Part shown: piece after piece, positions 34,701 to 45,826 of the stretch
Position numbering within the stretch: position 1 is the stretch's first letter
Layout: each line of letters starts with the position of its first letter
Assembly: GCF_002865645.1 (NCBI RefSeq)
Contig: NW_020194583.1
Location: 24,049-88,048, forward strand
Direction: 5' to 3'
Source of the DNA: Hyaloscypha bicolor E
Lineage: Eukaryota; Ascomycota; Leotiomycetes; Helotiales; Hyaloscyphaceae
Length of the DNA stretch: 64,000 bases
Made by a program: the position numbers and the translations under genes
The notes under the pieces: model-generated
Told to the model about the DNA's origin: nothing
What the model saw: the letters and a program-made list of their open reading frames with translations, nothing else
Database searches by the model: none

Positions 34701-35038
34701 GACGACAAGGGAATGGCTTCTTAACTTCGGCTTGTCCGTTCCTCATGTGGCTGTAACTGAAGAAGAATCCCGATCGAGCGCTGAGGGGAACCTCCTTCCA
34801 CATACAGGAGTGCAAGTAGACGACACTTGAAGTCTACCTACCAAGCAGGTGGGACCCACCCCATCACACCCCACGTGACAATCACTCAGGAATCACTCTA
34901 TACATCGAAAAGTTAAACCATGTCTCATTAAAAATAGTAGTCCAAGTTTTATCATGCCATGCTCCAATCAAACACCAATGATGCTGCCCCGCTCATGAAC
35001 CCTCTTGTATCCAACTCAACTCACCCCACCAACCAATT
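31703..35038. other. 3.3-kb gene-free region inside the GlcNAc cluster
   Basis: Many small frames on both strands, none recognisable. The first about 750 bases are the probable promoter and 5' leader of the Ndt80-like gene. From about 32,650 to 34,400 a degenerate repeat array with CACGTG motifs occupies the region and is listed separately. Confidence 0.6.
32657..34400. repeat. Degenerate repeat array with E-box (CACGTG) motifs
   Basis: A phrase GCGAGAAGAGGCACAGTTG, exact or diverged, appears at about 32659, 32819, 33143, 33503 and 33823. A weaker trace lies near 34375. In four places a GAGCACGTG E-box occurs: CACGTG at 32719, 32873, 33195 and 34068. In the first three it lies about 50-60 bp after the phrase. 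A GGAAAGGGGAAGGT-like purine block also recurs (about 32733, 33563, 34078, 34441, 34600). Spacing is about 160 bp, then 320-360 bp. No protein can be read through the units. Confidence 0.65.
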
Positions 35039-36812
35039 CTACCATGCAACCCCCTCCAACCTCCCCGTCACCACATCATCAACATCCAGCGCCGCCACGG
35101 CCCCAGCCACCGCAGCACCGAGCAGCGAACTCTCCTCCGCATATATGAGTTCCACAACCCCTCTCCTCCCCCCACTCCCCTCAACCAACTGATCCAAGAA
35201 ACCTTGACAGTTGCTCTTAAAGTTCGGATAGTTCTCTAGCACAGAACCGTTATACGCAACAAGCGTGTGCTCCGTCTGGTGCGCGGCGATAGACTCCGAT
35301 TCATTGCGAAGGCACCATAGAGCATGCACGCCCGTGGCGACGAGCGCTGAAGCGCGGGTGGAGACGAGGGAGGCTATGGTGCGGACGGCTTGGATGTCTG
35401 AGAGACTGGGTGGAGAGGAGGAGGGACGGGGGTGGCGGGAAGTGAAGATGGCTGTTGCTTTCGAGAGGTTCTCGCTGCGGTCACTGGTGACGTTGTCAGT
35501 ACTTACTCATTGAGTTGAAGCGGGGTCGTTCAAGCTCACCTCTCCATATAGCTGATGGTCTCGGTTTCCAAGGAGTAGCTCTCTCTTAGGGTGGGAGGCA
35601 CCACACCACCGAACAATCCTGCGGTGTGAATCCCGTCAACCAACACCAACCTGACAATCTCACCCAGATACCCACCGCTGACGAAATGCTCCAGCGGCTG
35701 GAATGTCGGGTTCGGGTGAACAGATCGGAGCTCATTGTCCCAGATGGTTGAAGGTAAGATCCCCGCCCCAAACATCGACAGCTCGGTGTTAACAATAACA
35801 TGTTCAGCGCACCTATGCCACTCCTCTGGCCTCGTCCCGAATTTTGGTGGCGCAAAGGTGTGCACGGGGAGATGGATGGCGGCGTTGACGCCGGTGCCGA
35901 GGATGAGCGCGAAGCGGGTCGTGGGGTCGGAGTACGCCTTTGAGAGGAGCGTGGCGGAGGAGTCGTTGACGATGGCGTTTAGGTGGACGTTCAGGCCGCG
36001 ATGGGAGCAGGAGGCTTGGATCAGGTCGCCTAGATCATGGCCGAGTAGGCCGTCAGCGGCGAGGAAAAATTTGCCCATTCCTTGGAGAAGGCCGCTGCGG
36101 AGGGATGTTTGTCTGGGAAAGGTTCGGTCAGCTGACTTGATCGTTTTGGGGAGGAAGGGGGTGGGACTTACTCGATGGGAAATGACCATGCTAATCCCAT
36201 GGACAGAGGCGCATCACTCATATCATGCCCTCCAGTGTGTCCCGACAGCGTCTCCTCAATCCTCTCCGCCATCCAGTCGAAAAACAAAACTCCTTTCAGT
36301 TGCTTGACGCCATGATTGATCTTGAAGGTCGCCCCCTTCAGGATCCGACCTTCCTGTCCTGCTCCCGCATCCCTCCCCGAAAGTTCAATCAACGCAACCC
36401 TGAACGTGGAGCCGCCTACATCCAGGGCGAGAAAGGTACCGCGCTCGTCTCCGCTCGGAAGTTGGTGGTTGTACGACGGGAGCATACACAGCGGGTTATC
36501 CTCCATGCTCTCCAGAAACTGCTTCCTCAGCCCCTCTGACAATTCTCCTAATCTCTTTCTGCTACTCGCTGGTCTGAACGCCTGCTCTACCATCTCCAAA
36601 AAATCGTCTCTTCCAGTTTTTCTCCCATTTCTTAAGGAGGTCGTAGCCCCGCCATTTGTACTAGCTTCAACATTTTCACCCTTTATAATCGACGGCGATA
36701 TCCAGATGTTCAGAATGGTTTGCAGGAGGGACTTGGTCCTCAGCAAGCTCCGGATGATAGCAGCAAAGAAGGCCTGCCGTACCTTGGACATTGCAGCAAT
36801 GAACGGCTGCAT
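35039..36812 (-). CDS. hxk3: Hexokinase-family kinase, probable N-acetylglucosamine kinase, 552 aa
   Basis: Minus-strand exons are 36812-36172, 36112-35540 and 35483-35039. Donors are GTAAGT and GTGAGC, acceptors CCCAG and CCAG, with consistent phases. The fold is hexokinase-type: MLPSYNHQLPSGDERGTF, phosphate-binding FLALDVGGSTFRVALIE (the family's LALDLGGTN motif), LAWSFPIEQTSL, VNDSSATLLSKAYSDP with the catalytic Asp, FALILGTGVNAA, VNTELSMFG and the C-terminal GSVLENYPNF. Several positions differ from glucose hexokinases (for instance NDSSAT instead of NDTVGT), as expected for the fungal GlcNAc kinase branch. It would make GlcNAc-6-P. A longer frame begins 42 codons upstream (36938). I chose the ATG before PFIAAMSKVRQAFF on family resemblance. 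It is divergent from the deaminase gene. Confidence 0.88.
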
Positions 36813-38574
36813 GACATCGAGCGTTGATACATATAGAAGATATGTGGTCGGCGGCCACACTACGCGGCCCGATTTGCAAATTGCAAAGGCTAGGATGGCG
36901 GTAGTGTCGATCGCGGTCTTTGTCAACGGTAGTAGCAAGTGCGTGATGTTCTCTACATATTATGTTTCAATGGTAGCTAGGAGGAAATAGTTGGCTGGTT
37001 GTTTGCTAGTGTTTGATTGAGGGGGCCTGGATTGGTGACTTTTTGCTTGTTTCGTAAAGGCGAAAAGTCTGACGGCGGCGGCAGGGAAACAGACGAACGA
37101 AAACGGACCCGAGGACCACCTAAGGAGGGAAGGTAGATGCCGGGGCGGGATGAAACTTGTATGTGAGGTGTGGAGTCGGCCTTGTCTGTCGTTTGCTGGA
37201 CGGAGTAGCGGAGAAGGCCAGGTAACGTGCACAAGGAGGATATGGTAGGTACAGTAGTGTTGAGGATCCCAGGCCAGACTCTCGGATTTGATTGAACACG
37301 AATAAGGAATCTTATTGCGCCATCCAGAGTCCAGCGAGTGTCATAGGATGAGAGGACTCAAATTTACGGCCACTGCATACTTGCTCTGAGCGAAGGTAAC
37401 ATAACCATGGCCAGTTCTTCTCATGTAGAGAATGAAAATCTACCCTCTGAGCGAAACGAGTGACGGTAATGACTGAGGCGATTGCCGTGTTGATCTGAGA
37501 CAACAGAGATGGCGCATGTCAAAGTGACCATTTGGGAATTACGGGCTCGTCATTTTCGGGGGCCTTCAGTGGCCGGCGAGATGCCAACTCAGTGCGCCGG
37601 TGGCCAAACATGGCAAACGGTGGGCAGCGTATAGAGTTTGGCAAAGGGCCTTTGCAGCTGGTGTAGCGCGCCATCAAGCCCCTGAGCGGTCGGCGGTTGT
37701 GACCGCAGTACCTTGGGGGGTTGTCGTAAGTAGATGGACGGTAAGGTGGGAGTGCGCTGGATGGAACCAGAGGCCCAATCATCCAAGATTCCCAATATGG
37801 CGCTGGGAAGGGCTGCTGGCTGGGGTTGGGGTTGGGGATGGGCAAAGGCAAAGGCAAAGGGACGAGCAACGTTACGTTACTGTTCTGTGTCGTCGCGTAG
37901 CTTAGCGGGCTCCACACTTCACATCCCTGAGTCTTCTCCCGCAAGGCGAAAAGTTCTGCCGGGACCCGCCTGCCTTACGGAAGAGAGTGGCTGACCAGGC
38001 CCCCTTGCCCCTTGCCCCCTTGCTTATCTAAGTGTGAACATCACGTCGGAGAATTCCCCAACGACTCGCGGACGGTTCCCCGAACGCTTTCCCAACTTCA
38101 CCGCAGACAAACCTCACTTTCGACCAATATCAGCGTGAGTTCGGTGCTGGCTTTCCACCACCACCACCACCACCACCACCATCACCTGGCAACTAGCCAT
38201 TGCCAGCCGATCCTGCCCATTTGCCCCAAGCCGTCAGCCGTGGGCAGCTGAGGCGTGACAAGTTAGTTCTCCGACGCTTCCATGAGGCGTGAGGTAAGAA
38301 TTGGGATTCGACAGTGACGTTCCATGGGCCTCCACCACGATGGAATAAGCTACCACCTATCCAATGGAGCAAGCCACACGTGCGTTAATCCTCTCCGGGA
38401 TCGTCAACAATTTCTGTGAACCCTGATCGAGGTTGACTTTATTTTTATTTTACTCAATCTTCTCATTGCTCCTGTTTCTGCTCTCCCATATACATCTCCA
38501 GCCTGCAAAGGAGCACTCTACATTTCCCGTGAACTCTAGAACCACTAATAAGATACCCCTTCCGTACCAGCAAC
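36813..38574. promoter_or_regulatory. Divergent promoter region between kinase and deaminase genes
   Basis: 1.76 kb between the two divergent start codons. It contains a CCA trinucleotide run (38155-38183), a GGGGTTGGGGTT...AAAGGCAAAGGCAAAGG purine patch near 37,820-37,860, and short shadow frames. No separate gene is convincing. A TTTTATTTTACTCAATCTTC pyrimidine tract precedes the plus-strand start. Confidence 0.55.
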
Positions 38575-39755
38575 ATGAGACTCATCATTCGAGACGATCC
38601 GGCTTCCGCCTCATCCTACATCGCAAACTACATCATCAGTAAGAATTCCACACCTCACTTCCCCACCATCTCTAACCCACTTAAAGACAGAATCAAAGCC
38701 TTCGCACCAACGCCTTCACATCCCTTCGTGCTCGGCCTGCCCACCGGTTCCAGCCCCGTCCTCATCTACAAAATCCTCGTCGAAAAGTTCAAAGCTGGCG
38801 AGATCTCCTTCGAAAATGTCGTTACCTTTAACATGGTACGTATCGTCCCCTCCTACCTGCCCCTCAAACACAACAGAAGATTAACATTACAATCTCCTTA
38901 CAGGATGAATACATCGGTATCCCCCGCGAACACCCCGAATCCTACCACACATTCATGTACAAGCACTTCTTCTCACACGTCAACGTCCACCCAAAAAACA
39001 TACACATCCTAAACGGCAACGCGCCCGACCTCGAAGCAGAATGCGTCGGCTACGAAGCCGCAATCAAAGCACACGGCGGCATCGACCTCTTCCTCGGGGG
39101 CATCGGCCCAGACGGCCACATCGCGTTCAACGAGCCCGGGTCCTCCCTCGCCTCGAGAACGAGAGTCAAGACCTTGGCTTATGATACGATAATTGCGAAT
39201 AGCAGATTCTTCGACAATGATTTGGAAAAGGTGCCGAAGATGGCGCTGACGGTGGGCGTGCAGACAGTGCTGGAGGCGAGGGAGGTGGTGATTATTATTA
39301 CCGGGGCGCACAAAGCACTGGCGCTGCAGAAGTGCATTGAGGGGGGAGTGAACCATATGTGGACTTTGTCCTCCCTTCAATTGCACCCACATCCCATGAT
39401 CGTGGTAGACGAGGACGCGACGCTGGAGCTGCAAGTTAAGACCGTCAAGGTATTTCCCAGCGAGCATTCCCTTCCCTTTCGCGGCTAATAATCACCAAAG
39501 TATTTCAAATCCATCGAGAAGGTAGCCGCCTCCCAAGGGTTCGAGCAAATCTTGCCCTCTGCGATCCGCACTGGTCCTCGCCCACAGCAAAACCACGTCG
39601 ATCCCACGCCGGAAGTGAAGGAGGAGCCGAGTATCCAGGCCCCGCAGCCTCTGACAAGCACGCTGCTTGCGGCGCCCGCGACAGAGTACCCGCTGAGAAG
39701 TCATAGCCCGGATTTGATTCCTGATCGGATGGGGGCGAGGATTGTTGCTTACTAA
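38575..39755 (+). CDS. dam1: Glucosamine-6-phosphate deaminase/isomerase, 337 aa
   Basis: Exons are 38575-38638, 38687-38835, 38904-39449 and 39501-39755. Introns are 48, 68 and 51 nt, and the first keeps the frame open if retained. The enzyme (EC 3.5.99.6, NagB family) converts GlcN-6-P to fructose-6-P and ammonia, the last step of GlcNAc use. Motifs are [11 protein letters not shown] (phosphate loop), [18 protein letters not shown] with the catalytic Asp, [20 protein letters not shown] with the catalytic His, [20 protein letters not shown] and [20 protein letters not shown]. The core is about 265 residues. A 70-residue Pro/Thr-rich tail follows, seen in fungal but not bacterial forms. It starts 1.76 kb from the divergent kinase gene. 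Confidence 0.93.
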
Positions 39756-41133
39756 GGGGTGAGGGGAGGAAGGAAGTGGGAAGGCGCGCACCGAGGGGGA
39801 GGCGGGGCTCCATATATTGCACGCGTGAAAATGGGGATATTGGTCCAGTTGATTTAGCGTTTCCTTCTCTCTCGCCTGGTTGGTTAAAGATTGAGCAAAA
39901 CAAACAAACAGAACTTCGCCTTGACTCCACGTCCATTGGAAGTTCTACCAAACCAACCCCCCGCCCCCCAACGTTACCGTCCAGCGACGAGGATAATCAT
40001 CGCGATAGTCGGGGATGAAGATTGGAAGACTTGTGTGGCCTGTTTCTCGTCACAATTATGTTTCGCTCCTTCGCGGGCTCATTTTCCGCCTCCTTAGTTG
40101 ACTATTTCAGATACCGTTCGTTCCCTCGATTTATCATATCTTTAGGTCTAACCCCTTCAAAAGTCCTTGCGCATTCCAGAGTATTCAAGTCCTCACTTCC
40201 GACTCTGTTTAGATGCCCAACATAATTGAGATTTCTGAACAAGTACCGCTTTTTTGCCCGTCGCGAGAGGGCTTTTGGCTGAGACAAGTTTGTGGGTGAA
40301 TAGGGAGAAGGTGGAAGTTCTGATTCTCAGTCGTTTCTTCGGTTGTAGGTTTATGTTGGGGGCTTGGCCTCTAAAGCAGAGAAGAAGGAAAACGAGCTTC
40401 AGATTGGTTTTGACTTGTACGCGGACGAACAAAGAACAAGTGAACAAACCAACACATGTCCATCAGCATCCCTATTTCCCTGAAGTTGGGCAATCTCGCC
40501 ATAATCTTGATCTGATCGCAACATCAAGGAACAGGGACAGCCTGGTACAATGGTAATTGAGAATTGAAACTAGTGCAAAAATAGTCCTTCATATTCTTGC
40601 TGCTGCGAGAAGTTGGGACCTGATAAGCCCATTAATATTGTTTTGTAGCTATCCTTACGAATCCGAGATGCATTCACTTTCCATACCTGAAAGGCCCTAT
40701 GGGGTCTCTACGCAAGATATAGCCTCGTTTGACTGGACGTCTCCTCATTCTCTTAAGCCGAGGGATCCAAGCTTTAGTACAATTTTTAACTATAACGACT
40801 TATTAGTACTTCGAGACCTTCACGTTTGATACTTGGTATGCAGCTTGCATTACTAAAGTGTTGTATGCACTCGACCTAAGCAGAACCCCGAGGTAAGAAG
40901 TGGGAAAGATAGCGCGTACGGCCTTTCTCATGGATTTTATGATTCTCACTAGTCCAAAAAAACCGCGCGCAGAGTTTGCACTTTCGCATTTCTGGCTTTG
41001 CCCATGGTTGTCCGTATCTCCTTTCAGCAGATGCGAAATCTCGTCGATCGTCAAGGCGGAACCTGACATTTTGATAAATTGCGAATTTCTTTCTCTCATA
41101 TCTTGCGAAATTCATTAGAGAGAGAGTTGACAT
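39756..41133. other. Intergenic, no supported gene
   Basis: About 1.4 kb. One minus-strand frame (41133-40876) encodes 85 residues with a CKLCARFFWTSENHKIHEKG segment, reminiscent of a zinc knuckle. It directly follows the 3' end of the ubiquitin-like-domain gene and could be an alternative last exon, but the splice evidence is poor. No transporter gene is visible here. Confidence 0.45.
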
Positions 41134-42378
41134 CTAGGAGTCCGGATCTGGTATTAGCCGTAATCTCCTATGCTCTAGATCAAAGCTGTCTCGGTATGCC
41201 GGGCTTACAGTCACAACTATACTCATTTCAACTCGCTGACCCGGAGAAAAACATAGCTCCCAGTTGGTATTCAAGTCGATAACACGCGTCGTGGCTGCGT
41301 CTTCGATCGCAAATTCTCCTTTCTCGATTTTCTCAGCGCTGTTACCGTGGTGCTTGAAATTAACCTTCAGAACCGCCACTAGAGCCTACTTCCGTTAGCC
41401 ATGGGTCCAATTCTGTTCAATTAAATATCGCCATACCTCTGCTGAGCGCACGAATTCAAGATGAAATGGGCTGTATCTACCGAATGCATCGATCATATAC
41501 ACTGGCTGCTGGCGGTCCACTTGAGTCGGAATGTTGACAATTATCTGCTGAATCTGCAGAACAGCTTGGAAATTTTTGACGTTTGTGCTCCTATGCAGTC
41601 AGCTATACGGGTTTTAATATTCGCCAAAGCTCTTACAGGATCGAGGAAGTCATATTAAGCAACTCCTGGCCTTGCCTCACCACGACCATAAGTCGCTGCA
41701 TGCAATTGAAATACCCTTCCTGAACTCTGCCAGCAAGACTCTTCTGCCTTTCATCCTGTTTCTTCTCGTTCATATTCGTTTTACTCCTACTCAAGCATCA
41801 GCATTCATCCCAGACTTCCCAAGTCTCAGGGCTCACATCTGCACAGTCGCAAGCAGCAATTGAATACTCTCCGTGTGCCCCACCAAGTCCGCCTTAAATT
41901 TCGTAACATCCTCTTTCTTGCACAATGCCCACTTGATCTTCATCCAACTGACCTTCACCTGGGAGTTCGACCTCGTCCCCCCAATGGCGGGCTGATACTT
42001 TGTCACCTTCCCCCAAAACGCATCAATCGTCCGCTGACACTGTGCTGCCGCCCTATCGCATCTCAAATCAGCTTCCATTACCACCACCCAGCACCCAGAC
42101 TCATCTCCTAACGCTTCAACGCCATCAAAACGAATGACAAGGCCGGGGATTAGGAAATCATCTTACTGCCTCAACGCAATCACCTCCGCATAAATGCCAT
42201 CATCGACCTCCAGCCTCTTTACTTGAATCAGCGCCGACTCAAGACTCAACAACTGGCAAATCAATTCCCGATACTCTGTGCTGGCATGGCCACTGGAGCG
42301 TAATGCATCAACTACCGTTCCCACTAGCTCGATCGCGGCGAGGAAGTCGCTGGACGAGAAGCTGAGGCCGATAGACAT
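41134..42378 (-). CDS. Fungal ubiquitin-like-domain (ULD type) STAND-associated protein, 327 aa
   Basis: Minus-strand exons are 42378-42167, 42052-41837, 41786-41637, 41590-41437 and 41385-41134, with correct phases and GTAAG/GTGAG/GTATG donors. The N-terminal about 145 residues (MSIGLSFSSSDFLAAIELVG...) form the helical module found at the N-terminus of many fungal NLR-like and signalling proteins. It includes SAEYRELICQLLSLESAL-like helices and TKFKADLVGHTESIQLLLA. After a coiled helical linker comes the ubiquitin-like module: VNIPTQVDRQQPVYMIDAFG, YSPFHLEFVRSAEALVAVLK, GEFAIEDAATTRVIDL and CFSPGQRVEMSIV. Family members occur in large numbers in Leotiomycete and Dothideomycete genomes with unknown function. 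The C-terminal about 25 residues are doubtful because many relatives continue into a Cys-rich tail. Confidence 0.8.
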
Positions 42379-43085
42379 GGCTCTCTCTCTCTCCGTCTCG
42401 AACTTGATGCGTCTCTTTGTAAGTAGTCGTTTGTTGGAAGTTGTTTCGTTGGGGTTCAGAACTTCAATGAAGTGAAGGGGATAAATAACGGAACTTGCGG
42501 TGTGTGGGAGCAAGGCTGAACGCGAGGCTTTTTGGGACGTGAGCGTGCGGCGTGCAGATGCTGTGTAACCTCAGGTTCTGGAAGGGCTGCATCGCGATGA
42601 TGGGTTAGTCATTTGCAATGCGAGATAGAAATCGTGTAAAGTCGTAATTCAATACAAAAATGAGATTCTGCTAATCACTAAACTCAATGTTGACTTCGAT
42701 GTATTACAAAGACTCCTTTGCCGCGAGCTTCTGCCTCATTTTGAACCGCTATGGTCTCCGGCATTTCAACCGCCGTATATGAACTCGAACTTTTTAGAAT
42801 TGGGAAGTCGTGATCTCTTCGAAAGAGTAGTGAGTCGGGATTTGTGAGCAAAGGGGCCCATAGAATGGAAGGAAGAAGGAGTGGTCGATCACGTGACATT
42901 CCCCTTTCCCTTTGTTTACTTTCATTATGACCAGCTTTGCGCATGTTTCAAGAGACAAAGACTACTCTCAGACTCAAATATCCATTAAAATTAGGTTAGC
43001 ATAGATCAAAAAATAATGCAAGAGTGATCAGCTCTCTGGATAGGAAAATATCGGAACTCCCTAGTTCTCGGGCCTCTCTATATTA
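42379..43085. other. Intergenic, no supported gene
   Basis: About 700 bases between the start of the ULD-type gene and the stop of the methyltransferase gene. Short frames only. Confidence 0.5.
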
Positions 43086-44132
43086 TCACTTCTCAATAAT
43101 TCCAGGAACCCTCCCTATAACAACATAATAGTTGCATCTCATATACATCTCACCCGTCTCCAGCTCTGCAACAACTCTCCTCTCCCATTCCCTAACTTTC
43201 TCCAAATTCCACCCACTCCACATTTGCAAGCCAGCTTGTTCCAGAATCCCAAGCAAAGCCCTCGCATGCACGTCGGAGAATTCAGCGCGGAGGGAGGGGT
43301 CGCGGTCACTGCTGAAGACATCCTGCGTGCAGTCTTCCAAGCCCATGCACCTAAATATTTCAAGAAGTCGCCGACAGCCGCTGGGATCGGTTCCCTTCGA
43401 GTGGAGGAAGGATAGTGCGTACTTGGCTAGGGAAGCGAGGGAGTGGGAGCAGGCTTGGGGAGTGTTTTGTAGCGGCGTGCAGCTTTCCGAAATGTCGGCC
43501 TCCATCCACTGGATGTAGCCGCCTGGCTCTGAAAACTTGGTTAGCCTCGAACCCTCACAGTGTACATATTAACACCGAGCATCTGAGGATTTGAGGATGA
43601 CTGCTTACTCAACAGCGAAAAGAGATTTCTGGCAGCGAGTTCCCATTCCTCCTTCTTCAGCGCCGACGCAACCAATCGTATGGAAACTAAGTCGAAAGCT
43701 CCCTGATGATGTATTGGAAAAGGCTTGAGCAAGTTTTGAGCCTCGAAGGACACATTCTTTGGTATGGAATCGGGGTGAGGAAATTGGTTTTTGCAGTTGT
43801 CAAATCCGACTAACGTTACGCTCTCTGTTAGGGCTCGGGCTGTTGCAAGAGCCCATATTCTGTGGAGGTGGTGAATAGTTAGGAGGATGAGAGTGGGGAG
43901 AGAAGGCGAGGAAGTACCCTGTCCCTGTTGCAACGTCTGCTATTTTGGAATCTTTTGGTAGAGTGGCATCGATGGCGGGATGGATCAGATAGTCGAGTGT
44001 TCTGGTCCAGAGCCGATGTTGGCGGTTAATCCTTCTTCCGGGTCAGTTCGAGGCTTCAGTCTATACTGATACCCACCTGCGAAACTCATTCTCGTCACGT
44101 TGGAGTAAGCATGTGTCTGAAGTCTCTGGCAT
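43086..44132 (-). CDS. LaeA-like class I SAM-dependent methyltransferase, 287 aa
   Basis: Minus-strand exons are 44132-44077, 44031-43918, 43859-43609 and 43528-43086, in agreeing phases. The protein starts MPETSDTCLLQRDENEFRRI, followed by NRQHRLWTRTLDYLIHPAI. Motif I is DVATGTGIWALATARAL (about 50-66). An acidic/aromatic beta-2 end follows (TLVGFDNCKNQFP), then FDLVSIRLVASALKKEEW and LKPGGYIQWMEADISES. It lacks a signal peptide and membrane segments, so it is cytosolic or nuclear. This subfamily includes secondary-metabolism tailoring enzymes and LaeA relatives. The substrate is unknown and no biosynthetic core gene lies in the window. Confidence 0.85.
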
Positions 44133-45826
44133 CACGCTATTTGCATAGGAAGAAAGAAGGACGTCAAAAAATGTAACATTGAAGGTGTCATAAACTGTAG
44201 ATGGAAAAGCAACCAGCTCGCTGGCATCTAGTAGCCTTTTAACTTATCGCCCTTACCCAACGAAAATATTGCCTGCGGAGTCCTGGCCTGTCTGCCGAGA
44301 AGCTGGAAGCCAGAGTCTCGACATGTAAGCCTTCTCTATCTTGAAACTTTTAGAAGTGGCGTTTGGCCGCTGGTGACAGGTCTGATTCTGGAGTGATGGA
44401 CAGGGAACACATAGTCAGGAGAACCAGGTTCATGGACAAGGTGCGGCCTCCCGGGACGCGATTGGAAGCAGTTGTACCATGCTGGTGGGACTTGGAGTGT
44501 TGATCGTTAGATGGCCAAGGACGACGAAACGCACCATTTACGTCCTTATTTCTGACATATCACTACGATGAGAACAAGCTAATCAATCTCCGTCAAAAGA
44601 ACCTCTTCTCATTGCCACGAAGCCTCGTCTCCAGGAGCTCGGGACGAGAAACCACGCAAGGAGTACGGTGAGTTTTCCTACCAAGTAGGTAACTTTGAAT
44701 CATTGCTCGTCCTCACCTCCGTTAACAATCGATCAGAAAAGCCCCCACAGAGGCATCTTCCAAGCGGCAGAACCGTACTGTGGGGTCGCCACTAACATTC
44801 GCTAGTTTACCAACATTTGCTGCTTCACACACGGAGTACACGGCACCTCATAGTTCTGGGTTCGAACTCCTCTCGGTCTTTGATTCCTCTTGACTATTGA
44901 TCTTGGTTCTAACGTGTACATAACGATATCTCTATAGCTGTGTATTTTTAATCTGTTCTCTTATCAATCTAATTCACTGCCGGCTTTTACTCTGTTCACA
45001 CTCGGGGAGAGGTTGGATTGCGTGTAACGGTCCTTTGGTACGACTTATCCCAAACTGAGGAGTCGCAAACCTGCAACACGTGGGTATCTGAAATGGAGTG
45101 CTGAGAGGGAAAGCGCGCGGATCAATTCCTGAAGGGAAAGACAAGGGTATTTTCACATAGGCAGCCGGTACGCTTTGGAAAGTAGGATGTATACCCGTGC
45201 TAGGCTAGAAAAAAAAGCCACTATTAGACTCTTTCGCAATCATATCTATGGAAGAGAGATCTAGAGCAGTCATTCTAGAAGATGCAGGCAGAATCATAAT
45301 CAAGATTTTATCACGTGACCCCCTCCCCCCTTTTATCCTGGATTCACGATTTGCTTAGTGGATTTGGAGCATGGCACTTGAGTTTTGCACCTTTTTCGTA
45401 TGTGAACTTCTACTATTAATTTTGTACTGCTTGATGTTCCTAGTAACAGCGTTAAGGAGTCCTTCATTTCGATTTTTGAACTCCACTTTCCGCGCGGGAA
45501 CACTTCCAACTTACGTAAAAACGTGCAGTTTTTATAGCCAGATGAATTCTAATAAACAACAGATTTTAATCCTGATTTTCTCAATTGTTAGAGGCTTGAG
45601 AGCCTTCATGATATCAAAACCTTAAAGGCTAATTTGCGTTTCTCGGCGTGAAAGGAGTGGTACGGGGGTTCGAATGCACGTTCGAACCCACAAAGAACTG
45701 AACGAAGATTAGATGCCACTAACAATTATGTCTAGCCCGACACCTATATTACTAAAAAGCATGAAAGAGGTATTCAACACTGCAGATTTAGAACTATGAA
45801 CGCTGCGGAGCTCCAACCGTTGAACA
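44133..45826. other. Intergenic, no supported gene
   Basis: About 1.7 kb upstream of the methyltransferase and downstream of the NLR gene. Contains two GGGTTCGAA phrases (44858 and 45666) that resemble tRNA T-arms, but no cloverleaf could be built. The second is part of a perfect inverted repeat listed separately. Confidence 0.5.
45666..45689. repeat. Short perfect inverted repeat
   Basis: GGGTTCGAA (45666-45674) and TTCGAACCC (45681-45689) are exact complements around a 6-base loop, TGCACG. It lies about 140 bases past the stop codon of the NLR gene, which reads on the minus strand. It could be a terminator-type hairpin or a small palindromic protein site. Confidence 0.7.

Noticed and set aside
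38012..38251. Short protein with a ten-histidine run
   Set aside because: The histidines come from a CCA/CAC microsatellite (38155-38183) in a promoter region, and the frame has no other support.
22118..39755. Secondary-metabolite cluster around the LaeA-like methyltransferase and Ndt80-like factor
   Set aside because: No polyketide synthase, peptide synthetase, terpene synthase or P450 is present, and the enzymes fit GlcNAc catabolism.
44850..44885. tRNA gene suggested by GGGTTCGAACTCC
   Set aside because: The T-arm-like phrase lacks a matching stem, and no anticodon or acceptor arm could be folded around it.
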